Assembly (NCBI RefSeq): GCF_036924745.1
Contig: NZ_JAZHSD010000001.1
Location: forward strand, 3,224,001-3,288,000
DNA: 64,000 bases
From: Bradyrhizobium sp. AZCC 1693
Lineage (GTDB): Bacteria > Pseudomonadota > Alphaproteobacteria > Rhizobiales > Xanthobacteraceae
Reading direction: 5' to 3'
Shown here: one piece after another, positions 8,890 to 14,772 of the stretch
Layout of the letters: each line of letters starts with the position of its first letter
How positions within the stretch are numbered: the first letter of the stretch is position 1
Notes under the pieces: model-generated
What the model was told of the DNA's origin: nothing
What the model saw: only the letters and a program-made list of their open reading frames with translations
Database searches by the model: none
Translations under genes and position numbers: made by a program

Positions 8890-8916
8890 TAACATATGAA
8901 CTTGTCATATATGTTA
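8890..8916. promoter_or_regulatory. Imperfect palindrome between aceA and the ScfR-like gene (candidate operator)
   Basis: TAACATATGA and TCATATATGTTA face each other across a five-base spacer; the right arm carries two extra bases. The 346-base gap 8777-9122 is otherwise made of an AT-richer stretch next to aceA and repeat family E next to the regulator. The site lies about 115 bases upstream of the aceA start. The neighbouring XRE regulator is the obvious candidate to bind it (inference). Confidence 0.45.
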
Positions 8917-8960
8917 TTTTGTAAATCTTGTCACAAAAGGGCAGCGGAACTGCCCATTTC

Positions 8961-9090
8961 TCCCTCTCCCCGCTCCTCTTCGCGGGGGAGAGGGTCGGGG
9001 TGAGGGACTCTCTCCACGCATTCGACTCGCGGAGAGAGCCTCTCACCCGGCGCTGCGCGCCGACCTCTCCCCGTAAAGAACGGGGAGAGG
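8961..9090. repeat. Intergenic palindromic repeat, family E, copy 2
   Basis: Two nested hairpins built from CCTCTCCCCG and CGGGGAGAGG arms, ending 32 bases before the regulator start. The right part (CTCTCCCCGTAAAGAACGGG) nearly repeats the core at 6767-6836. A longer in-frame start at 8928 would translate this repeat, which argues for the downstream ATG at 9123. Confidence 0.75.
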
Positions 9091-9122
9091 CGGAACCCGT
9101 TGAAAGAGCTAGGAACCCTGCC

Positions 9123-10568
9123 ATGGCCACCGACTCCGGAAAAAAGCTTTTCGTCGGCCCCCGCTTCCGGCGAATCCGGCAGCAACTCGGGCTGTCGCAG
9201 ACCCAGATCGCCGAGGGGCTCGGGATTTCGCCGAGCTACGTCAACCTGATCGAGCGGAACCAGCGCCCGGTGACGGCGCAGATCCTGCTGCGGCTGGCCG
9301 AGACCTATGACCTCGATTTGCGCGATCTCGCCACCGCCGACGAGGACCGTTTTTTTGCCGAGCTGAACGAGATCTTCTCCGATCCGCTGTTCCGCCAGAT
9401 CGACCTGCCGAAGCAGGAACTGCGCGACCTCGCCGAACTGTGCCCCGGCGTGACGCATTCCCTGCAACGGCTGTATGCCGCCTATACCGAGGCCCGCCGC
9501 GGCGAGACGCTGGTGGCGGCGCAGATGGCCGACCGCGACGAGGGCTCCCGCTTCGAGGCTAACCCGATCGAGCGCGTGCGCGACCTGATCGAGGCCAACC
9601 GCAACTATTTTCCGGAACTCGAACAGGCCGCGGAAAACCTGCGCGACGAGCTGAACGTCTCTGCGGAAGAACTGTTCGCGGCGCTTTCGGCGCGGCTGCG
9701 CGAAAAGCATTCGATCGTGACCCGCATCATGCCGGTTGACGTGATGCGCGAGACGTTGCGGCGGTTCGACCGGCATCGCCGGCAATTGCTGATCTCCGAA
9801 CTGGTCGACGGCTCGGGCCGCGCGTTCCAGCTCGCGCTGCAGATTGGCCTCGCCGAATGCGGCGCCAGTATCGATTCCATCGTCAATCGCGCCGGCCCGC
9901 TCGACGACACGCCGCGGCGGCTCTATCGAATTACGCTGGCGAATTACTTCGCCGCCGCGGTGATGATGCCCTATCAGCCGTTCCACAGCGCGGCCGAGAC
10001 GCTGAACTACGACGTCCACGTGCTGGCGCAGCGTTTCAACGCCGGCTTCGAGCAGGTGTGCCATCGCCTGACCACGCTGCAGCGGCCGAACGCGCGCGGC
10101 GTGCCGTTCTTCCTGCTGCGCGTCGACAATGCCGGCAACGTCTCGAAACGGTTTTCCTCCGGCACGTTTCCGTTCTCGAAGTTCGGCGGCACCTGCCCGC
10201 TGTGGAACGTGCATTCGACCTTCGACACGCCGGACCGCCTGCTCAAGCAGGTGATCGAACTGCCCGACGGCACGCGCTATTTCTCGATCGCGCAGATGGT
10301 GCGCCGCCCCGTGGCGCCGCACCCGCAGCCGCAGCCGCGCTTTGCGATCGGCCTGGGCTGCGAAATCCGCCATGCGGCAAAACTCGTCTATGCCGCGGGG
10401 ATGGACCTGGAGAAGGCCGAGGGCACCCCGATCGGCGTCAACTGCCGGCTCTGCGAGCGCGAGAACTGCGCGCAGCGCGCCGAGCCGCCGATCACGCGGA
10501 CGCTGATTTTGGACGAGAACACGCGGCGGGTGAGCTCGTTTGCGTTCTCGAATGCACGGGAGTTGTGA
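9123..10568 (+). CDS. XRE-family regulator of short-chain fatty acid/acetate metabolism (ScfR/RamB-like)
   Basis: A 481-residue protein. Residues 8-68 are a helix-turn-helix of the XRE type (RIRQQLGLSQTQIAEGLGIS). The middle is an IrrE-like (M78) region with the YFAAAVMMPY helix, where the usual zinc HExxH motif is not present, and the C-terminal DUF2083 (ScfRs) domain contains Cys pairs in NCRLCERENC. Family members such as RamB repress or activate glyoxylate and acetate genes. The gene faces away from aceA, so control of aceA is a strong contextual inference. The ATG at 9123 was preferred because upstream sequence is repeat DNA. Confidence 0.9.
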   Translation: MATDSGKKLFVGPRFRRIRQQLGLSQTQIAEGLGISPSYVNLIERNQRPVTAQILLRLAETYDLDLRDLATADEDRFFAELNEIFSDPLFRQIDLPKQELRDLAELCPGVTHSLQRLYAAYTEARRGETLVAAQMADRDEGSRFEANPIERVRDLIEANRNYFPELEQAAENLRDELNVSAEELFAALSARLREKHSIVTRIMPVDVMRETLRRFDRHRRQLLISELVDGSGRAFQLALQIGLAECGASIDSIVNRAGPLDDTPRRLYRITLANYFAAAVMMPYQPFHSAAETLNYDVHVLAQRFNAGFEQVCHRLTTLQRPNARGVPFFLLRVDNAGNVSKRFSSGTFPFSKFGGTCPLWNVHSTFDTPDRLLKQVIELPDGTRYFSIAQMVRRPVAPHPQPQPRFAIGLGCEIRHAAKLVYAAGMDLEKAEGTPIGVNCRLCERENCAQRAEPPITRTLILDENTRRVSSFAFSNAREL

Positions 10569-10843
10569 GGGCACCGTCTCTCTCACCACGTCGTCCCTGC
10601 GAACCGCAACACGCGCCCGGCGCTTTCGCGTCCACCGCAGCCCGGCCCAACGTTCGTGACGATCGCGATACGCCCCTCTTGCGGGCCGGGATGGCCGGAG
10701 TTGAGCACGCGGCGGATTGCGCTGTTGCTGATCCGCGCCTCGCGAGTTGCGCCACCTGAACACGAGATTTCGGCGCGAAGATGAAGGCTTGTTCATCAGC
10801 ATTACATCATTACATCGGACCGCGGACGCAATCGGGAAAAAAT
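10569..10843. other. Non-coding stretch upstream of the EcfG-type promoter
   Basis: Between the regulator stop and the small secreted-protein gene lie 329 bases. The left part is GC-rich with the repeat-like phrase CGTCGTCCCTGCGAACC, which resembles the start of the 37530-37738 repeat. The right part, from about 10760, is AT-richer and leads into the promoter. I see no gene in it. Confidence 0.5.
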
Positions 10844-10868
10844 GGAACATCAGCGCGAACGAGACGTT
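10844..10868 (+). promoter_or_regulatory. EcfG-type (general stress response) promoter
   Basis: GGAAC, 16 bases, then CGTT: an exact match to the alphaproteobacterial EcfG sigma factor consensus. Transcription would start near 10875, about 23 bases before the ATG of the 82-residue secreted protein, with an ACAGGAGAG ribosome site in between. Confidence 0.65.
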
Positions 10869-10897
10869 TGCTTGGTTTCCTACAACAGGAGAGACCA

Positions 10898-11146
10898 ATG
10901 CTGAAAACGTTGATTACCGTGGCGACCGTGCTGCTGACGACGGCGGCGTTTGCACAGGGCACCACGAAGTCTCCGGGTTCCTCCGGGTACGCCCCGGGAC
11001 AGAAGATGCAGAAGAGCACGACTTCGACCGCGCCGGGTGCGTCGGAATACGCGCCGGGACATCAGAAGAAAACGGCGAAGGGCCATTCGAAAAGCGCGCC
11101 GGGTCATCAGACGACAACCGGATCGGCTGCGAAGAAGACGTACTAG
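10898..11146 (+). CDS. Small secreted protein with PG-x-S-x-YAPG repeats
   Basis: An 82-residue protein from the ATG at 10898, which has an ACAGGAGAGACC ribosome site. An in-frame ATG at 10781 would add 39 non-signal residues and is unlikely. Residues 1-20 are a signal peptide ending TAAFAQG. The mature part is basic and repetitive: PGSSGYAPGQ, PGASEYAPGH and SAPGHQ units separated by Lys/Thr-rich runs. The family is unnamed to me; similar short periplasmic proteins are common in Bradyrhizobium. The EcfG-type promoter suggests general stress induction. Confidence 0.8.
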   Translation: MLKTLITVATVLLTTAAFAQGTTKSPGSSGYAPGQKMQKSTTSTAPGASEYAPGHQKKTAKGHSKSAPGHQTTTGSAAKKTY

Positions 11147-11159
11147 TTCTCCAACAGCG

Positions 11160-11187
11160 CGGCCCGGGAGCAATGCCGGGCCGTTTT
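11160..11187 (+). terminator. Rho-independent terminator
   Basis: CGGCCCGG and CCGGGCCG form an eight-pair stem with an eight-base loop, directly followed by TTTT. It sits 14 bases after the stop of the small secreted protein. Confidence 0.8.
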
Positions 11188-11431
11188 GCGTGCGCGTGTC
11201 CGCAGGTTCGATCTTCTACAGGTCTCTGGCATCGGCGCAGTGCGATGCATCAATCGACCGCTTTCTCTCGCCGGAAAGCCGCTTCTGTGTCCCGCTGGTG
11301 ACGATCACATTTAAAACGTGGGTATTCCTCAATTTTGCGATGGAACTGCCAAGCCGATTCGCTAGTTTGAAAGCAGCGATTCCCAGAACTCGCGGATGGA
11401 TGCAGGCCCGATGTTGCGACGCGTCAAGCTG

Positions 11432-11701
11432 ATGAACCCGTTCGAAATCGTCCAGGACCGGATCAGTCAGGACCGGATCAGTCAGGACCGGCCGCAGCCG
11501 GTCGAGCGGAAGGTGACCAATCGTGCCGCCCGCTCCACACCGGTCTGCGACGCCTGCGGTTCCGACGACATCATCTGCCACGCCACGGCGCAGTGGAGCA
11601 ACGAGGCGCAGGAATGGCAGCTCGCCAACACCTTCAACCAGCCGGCGCGCTGCAACACCTGCCAGAAGGATTGCAACCTGGTGTGGCTGACACTGAACTA
11701 G
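11432..11701 (+). CDS. Hypothetical zinc-ribbon-like protein
   Basis: About 89 residues from the ATG at 11432; ATGs at 11396 and 11411 are also in frame and none has a clear ribosome site. Residues about 37-40 (CDAC) and 75-78 (CNTC) make two CxxC knuckles, with further Cys at CHAT and KDCN, so a zinc ribbon is likely. Before it the protein reads DRISQDRISQDR, encoded by a 15-base tandem repeat. The function is unknown. It precedes the 11763-11850 repeat. Confidence 0.65.
   Translation: MNPFEIVQDRISQDRISQDRPQPVERKVTNRAARSTPVCDACGSDDIICHATAQWSNEAQEWQLANTFNQPARCNTCQKDCNLVWLTLN
11453..11491. repeat. 15-base tandem repeat, 2.6 copies, inside a coding region
   Basis: CAGGACCGGATCAGT occurs twice in a row, followed by nine bases of a third copy. 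The unit is five codons, so gain or loss of a copy keeps the frame and changes the number of DRISQ units in the zinc-ribbon protein. Confidence 0.85.
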
Positions 11702-11762
11702 GGCTGCGTTCACCTCGCGCATCACCAATTTGCCCCCAAGCGCTGTGGGTGACGCCGCGCTC

Positions 11763-11850
11763 GTCATGGCCGGGCTTGTCCCGGCCATCCACGTTTTGTC
11801 TTCGAGCCGCACAAAAAGACGTGGATGCCCGGGACAAGCCCGGGCATGAC
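11763..11850. repeat. Palindromic repeat, family B, copy 1
   Basis: Outer arms GTCATGGCCGGGCTTGTC and its complement GACAAGCCCGGGCATGAC, with inner CCATCCACG and CGTGGATG. The same design recurs at 32758-32845 and 54545-54634. It lies 15 bases from the VOC gene stop. Confidence 0.85.
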
Positions 11851-11864
11851 GGAGATGAGTCGCG

Positions 11865-12284
11865 TCAGATCTCCGCGTACACCTCCAGCAGGTTTCCGTC
11901 GGGATCCCTGAAGAACAGCGTGCGATGGCCGAAAGGCTGGTTGGTCGGCGGCTCAAGCAGATCGACGCCGTGCCGCACCAGCTCGTCGGCGCAGCGATCG
12001 ACGTCATCAACCGCGACCTTGAAGGCGAGTTGCAGCGAAGCGCTGCCGGCAGGCGTCGGCGCATCCTTCGCCGTCCGGCCCGGCCGTGCCAAAGCGAGCG
12101 TGTTGCCGCCGATCTGATATTCGATCCATCCCGCCGACAGCTCGCGCGTCAGCGGAAAGCGGAGGATCTCTTCGTAGAAGCGGCGCATCGCCGCCATGTC
12201 GCGCACGAGGATAATGGTGTAGTCGACGGCGCGGATGGACTGGAAGGGTGAAGTGGAAGGGGGATTCGCGTTGCGCTCCCGCAC
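11865..12284 (-). CDS. VOC family protein (glyoxalase/bleomycin resistance fold)
   Basis: A 139-residue protein with a GTG start. The paired beta-alpha-beta-beta-beta modules of the vicinal-oxygen-chelate fold are seen: DYTIILVRDMAAMRRFYEEI at the N-terminal module, and the C-terminal module ending FRDPDGNLLEVYAEI, where the glutamate is the usual metal ligand. The substrate is not known. It follows the VapC gene by 23 bases on the same strand, but an operon link is only possible, not shown. Confidence 0.88.
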   Translation of the reverse strand: MRERNANPPSTSPFQSIRAVDYTIILVRDMAAMRRFYEEILRFPLTRELSAGWIEYQIGGNTLALARPGRTAKDAPTPAGSASLQLAFKVAVDDVDRCADELVRHGVDLLEPPTNQPFGHRTLFFRDPDGNLLEVYAEI

Positions 12285-12307
12285 GATTGCTTCCTTGTTC
12301 TCGGTCG

Positions 12308-12736
12308 TTACGGCTCAAGCCACGGATTGAGCACTGGCACCCGCGCCTTTCGATAATCGCTGACGTCGCGCGAGACAACAGTCAGCCCGTGATCAAGCGC
12401 CGTGGCCGCTATGATGAGATCCGGTTGCGAGAATGTGTGGCGCGCCTTACGTCCATGCTCGACCAGAAGACGCCATTTGAACATGACATCTTCCGATATC
12501 GCGAGCACGCGCTGCTCAAACAGCGGGCGCACCTTATGGGCAAGCCAGTCACTGAGTTCGGCGCGGCGGCCCGCGTCGGCGACACTTTCGATACCGAATC
12601 TGATTTCAGCGAAGGTCACAATGCTGACATACAGGTTTTCGAGTGGCTGAGCTGCGATGAAGGCAAGGACCCTGCGTTCCGGTCTGCGACGCCGCAGTTC
12701 GGAGAGGACATTGGTATCGAGCAGCCAGTTCGTCAC
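12308..12736 (-). CDS. vapC: PIN-domain toxin (VapC family)
   Basis: A 142-residue ribonuclease toxin. The PIN-domain acidic residues are visible: D8 in LLDTNVLSE, the Glu of FAEIRFG near 44, and the Asp of SQPDLIIAATA near 110 with a later Asp in VVSRDVSDY. These bind Mg or Mn to cut RNA, in known VapC proteins often tRNA or rRNA. The start codon overlaps the stop of the antitoxin gene in an ATGA, so the two are translationally coupled, antitoxin first. Confidence 0.92.
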   Translation of the reverse strand: MTNWLLDTNVLSELRRRRPERRVLAFIAAQPLENLYVSIVTFAEIRFGIESVADAGRRAELSDWLAHKVRPLFEQRVLAISEDVMFKWRLLVEHGRKARHTFSQPDLIIAATALDHGLTVVSRDVSDYRKARVPVLNPWLEP

Positions 12737-13053
12737 ATTGAGACCTTGCGGACGGGCATTGGCGTCCGTGCCGGCTCGATATCGATATCGATATCGATAT
12801 CGCGATACGGTGACGCCTGCATCGCGGCAATAAGGGCCTCGCCGGTGAGATCGCCCTTGAGGCGGCGGAATTCCTCGGCTGAGATCACCACGACTTCGTC
12901 GCGGCCGTGAACGGTCACCCGCTGCGGTCCCTCGCTGCGGACACGTCGCACCAGTTCACTGAAGCGTGCCTTCGCGTCTTGCAAAAGCCACTTACCTGTC
13001 TTGGCCTTTGGGCGGCGAGAGGTCACGGAAGCGGATTCTCGAATTCTGGTCAT
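12733..13053 (-). CDS. Phd/YefM-type antitoxin
   Basis: A 106-residue partner of the PIN toxin. The Phd/YefM DNA-binding fold spans about residues 20-68 (WLLQDAKARFSELVRRV, PQRVTVHGRDEVVVIS, AEEFRRLKG). The C-terminal toxin-neutralising tail contains the odd run DIDIDIDIE, encoded by a hexanucleotide repeat. No ribosome site stands before the ATG at 13053, and a promoter and palindrome overlap it, so the message may be leaderless; a GTG nine codons in is an alternative. The pair is autoregulated in known relatives. Confidence 0.88.
   Translation of the reverse strand: MTRIRESASVTSRRPKAKTGKWLLQDAKARFSELVRRVRSEGPQRVTVHGRDEVVVISAEEFRRLKGDLTGEALIAAMQASPYRDIDIDIDIEPARTPMPVRKVSM
12777..12802. repeat. 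(CGATAT)4 hexanucleotide repeat in the antitoxin gene
   Basis: Four perfect CGATAT units plus CG. Six bases are two codons, so slippage would lengthen or shorten the Asp-Ile run in the antitoxin tail without shifting the frame. Confidence 0.9.
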
Positions 13054-13088
13054 ACTGACTAGAATACCATACTATCCCACGAATTCAA
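13043..13088 (-). promoter_or_regulatory. Toxin-antitoxin promoter and operator
   Basis: The palindrome 13043-13065 reads ATTCTGGTCA, three bases, TGACTAGAAT: ten-base arms with one mismatch, containing the antitoxin ATG. On the minus strand a -35 box TTGAAT (13088-13083) and a -10 box TATTCT (13066-13061) are 16 bases apart. Transcription would begin at or just before the ATG, which fits a leaderless message repressed by the antitoxin (inference). Confidence 0.6.
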
Positions 13089-13123
13089 GTATAACCCGAG
13101 CAATGCGGGGAACGGAATAACTA

Positions 13124-13158
13124 GGTCCCGAATGTCGCCCACGTTCATCCGGGCCACG
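13124..13158. repeat. Short dispersed repeat, family D, copy 1 (diverged)
   Basis: GGTCCCGAATGTCGCCCACG then TTCATCCGGGCCACG, a diverged copy of GGTCCCGGATATCGCTTCG then CTCATCCGGGCTACG found at 14062-14095 and 14597-14630. Its right end supplies the last codons of the small membrane gene at 13145-13417. Confidence 0.65.
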
Positions 13159-13417
13159 TTTGCTGCAAACCGAACCAAACTAATGCAAGAAAAAATGCAC
13201 TTGCGAGCGCAACAAATACTTTACGGCTCCGACACCGTTCCGAGAGCGAATGTGAGTACATTGCTAGAGTTGAAAATAGCAGCCGTGCGGGCGCGTCCAG
13301 ATGAGGCGCACGACCTTTCCGTTCCCGGTGGAAAACCATCTGTTGATAGAAGCCCACCAAAAAGATTGAAACGGCTGCAAAAAATACCGCGTTTGAGAGA
13401 ACGGAAAGCTTGATCAA
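13145..13417 (-). CDS. Small two-helix membrane protein, hypothetical
   Basis: About 90 residues. The likely start is a TTG at 13417, one base after the DinB stop and eight bases after an AAAGGAG site that lies inside the DinB end; a TTG at 13438 is in frame too. Two membrane helices are visible: SNAVFFAAVSIFLVGF and KVFVALASAFFLALVWF, with a charged loop between. The final residues TWPG and the stop fall inside repeat family D, so the C-terminus may have been remade by the repeat. The base composition is AT-richer than the neighbours. No family is recognised. Confidence 0.55.
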   Translation of the reverse strand: MIKLSVLSNAVFFAAVSIFLVGFYQQMVFHRERKGRAPHLDAPARLLFSTLAMYSHSLSERCRSRKVFVALASAFFLALVWFGLQQTWPG

Positions 13418-13418
13418 T

Positions 13419-14003
13419 TCAATCTCCTTTGCGCTCAAGCCTCACTGTCTCGCCCCAGACCTTCTCCTCTGTCCACCCAAGCTCCTCAAACTCCGTAGCC
13501 CGTAACGGCGCTTCACCTGCCGAGAAAAACTCGTCGAGTTGTGGCGGGCTCACCGACGTACCGCTGAGCATGCTGTGGGCTTGGCCGCGATGGTGCACCT
13601 GGTGCTGGAACAGATGCAGCAGCAAACGGTCCATTCGTTCACGCTGGATGGAGGTGCCGCGATGCACGGAGACGATGCGCTGCAGGCCGGCGCCGTCGAG
13701 CGCTTCGACGACGTTGAGCAAGCGCCGGTCGACTGCGGCTTGGGCTTCCTTCAGCGCGGCAACGGTTGCGCAAGGCTCCTGATCCGTCCAGGCATCAGGC
13801 CCGAGCGTGCCGCCTTCCATCGCATCGACGTAAAAATGATCGATGATCAGGATGTGGTTGAGCGTGGCGCGCAGGCTCGGAAAGAAGCCGGTTCGTTTCG
13901 CGGTGAATTCTTCCGGCGATAGCCGCGCGCAGGCGGTGAGCAGCCGGTGGTTTGCCCAGGCGTTGTTGTACGCCATGGAGCGGTAGGGAAGCACGTCGCT
14001 CAT
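13419..14003 (-). CDS. DinB family protein
   Basis: A 194-residue protein from the ATG at 14003; an in-frame ATG at 14057 would add 18 unrelated residues. The DinB/YfiT four-helix fold is seen through YNNAWANHRLL near the N-terminus, the metal-binding His of LNHILIIDHFYVDAM, and the His cluster of LLHLFQHQVHHRGQAHSML near residue 145. These histidines bind a divalent metal. Family members include thiol transferases (mycothiol or bacillithiol dependent), but the role here is unknown. Confidence 0.88.
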   Translation of the reverse strand: MSDVLPYRSMAYNNAWANHRLLTACARLSPEEFTAKRTGFFPSLRATLNHILIIDHFYVDAMEGGTLGPDAWTDQEPCATVAALKEAQAAVDRRLLNVVEALDGAGLQRIVSVHRGTSIQRERMDRLLLHLFQHQVHHRGQAHSMLSGTSVSPPQLDEFFSAGEAPLRATEFEELGWTEEKVWGETVRLERKGD

Positions 14004-14061
14004 TTGCGTTGCCGGCCAATAGGCCCGCATGAACGCAGCGATATGCGGGGACGACAATGAA

Positions 14062-14095
14062 GGTCCCGGATATCGCTTCGCTCATCCGGGCTACG
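14062..14095. repeat. Short dispersed repeat, family D, copy 2
   Basis: GGTCCCGGATATCGCTTCG then CTCATCCGGGCTACG; the CCCGGAT and ATCCGGG arms can pair. It lies just upstream of the DinB gene. Confidence 0.75.
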
Positions 14096-14218
14096 CTTGT
14101 TGACAAACATCGCTCCGATCCACGATCGAGGTCTCTTCAAGAGATTTGTTCGCGCAACATAGCAGTATTTTAAGCGAGCACAACTAAACGTAGCGTCCCA
14201 TACTTCAAGGAGCTTGCC

Positions 14219-14578
14219 GTGGAGTCGCTTCCCCTTCTCGGGTTCATTTTGATGATGGCCATCACTCCATGGGGCATCGCGGTGTTGTTTTTCGCATTTT
14301 TGATCTCGTGCCTCAGCCGTGTCTTTTTGCGCAGCGCCCTGCTCAAGAATCTCTACATGATCCTCTCGTTCGGCCCCTTGCTTTACCTCTTAGTCCTCAG
14401 CATCGCGTTCAGCAGCCCTGCGATTGCACCAACCGGCGACAGTGGGCTCCTAGTGATGTTTGTTTCAATGTTCCTCGGTGTGCCATTCAGTGTGGGCTGG
14501 TTACTTGGCTGGCCGATTGCGGTCCTCGTGCAAGTAGCGGCGCAAGGACCGAACAGTTCGACCCCGGAACAACCCTGA
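14219..14578 (+). CDS. Hypothetical membrane protein, three to four helices
   Basis: A 119-residue protein with a GTG start, chosen because a TCAAGGAGC ribosome site stands six bases before it. Hydrophobic segments cover about residues 5-30, 42-65 and 78-108, leaving a short polar C-terminus (QGPNSSTPEQP). I recognise no family. The gene is AT-richer than its surroundings and is bracketed by repeat family D at 14062 and 14597, which hints at later acquisition. Confidence 0.65.
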   Translation: MESLPLLGFILMMAITPWGIAVLFFAFLISCLSRVFLRSALLKNLYMILSFGPLLYLLVLSIAFSSPAIAPTGDSGLLVMFVSMFLGVPFSVGWLLGWPIAVLVQVAAQGPNSSTPEQP

Positions 14579-14596
14579 ATCAAACTGGCATATGAA

Positions 14597-14630
14597 GGTA
14601 CGGGATATCGCTTCGCTCATCCGGGCGACG
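14597..14630. repeat. Short dispersed repeat, family D, copy 3
   Basis: GGTACGGGATATCGCTTCG then CTCATCCGGGCGACG, in the same orientation as the copies at 13124 and 14062. Confidence 0.75.
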
Positions 14631-14667
14631 CATGCTTAGGAATGCCCCGCCTTAGCCGATCTCCATC

Positions 14668-14745
14668 GTCATTGCGAGGAGCGCTAGCGACGAAGCAATC
14701 CTTTCCATGCGGCGACATGGATTGCTTCGCTTCGCTCGCAATGAC
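14668..14745. repeat. Palindromic repeat, family C
   Basis: GTCATTGCGAGGAGCG and CGAAGCAATCC on the left mirror GGATTGCTTCGC and CTCGCAATGAC on the right. A fragment of the same family (TCGTTGCGAGGAGCGATAGC) is seen near 56947-56966. It lies after the molybdenum hydroxylase operon. Confidence 0.85.
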
Positions 14746-14772
14746 GATGTGGTGAGATACCCGTCGAACTCC

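Noticed and set aside
8931..10898. A 655-codon open frame on the minus strand
   Set aside because: It is antisense to the ScfR-like regulator and translates repeat family E; no domain can be recognised in it.
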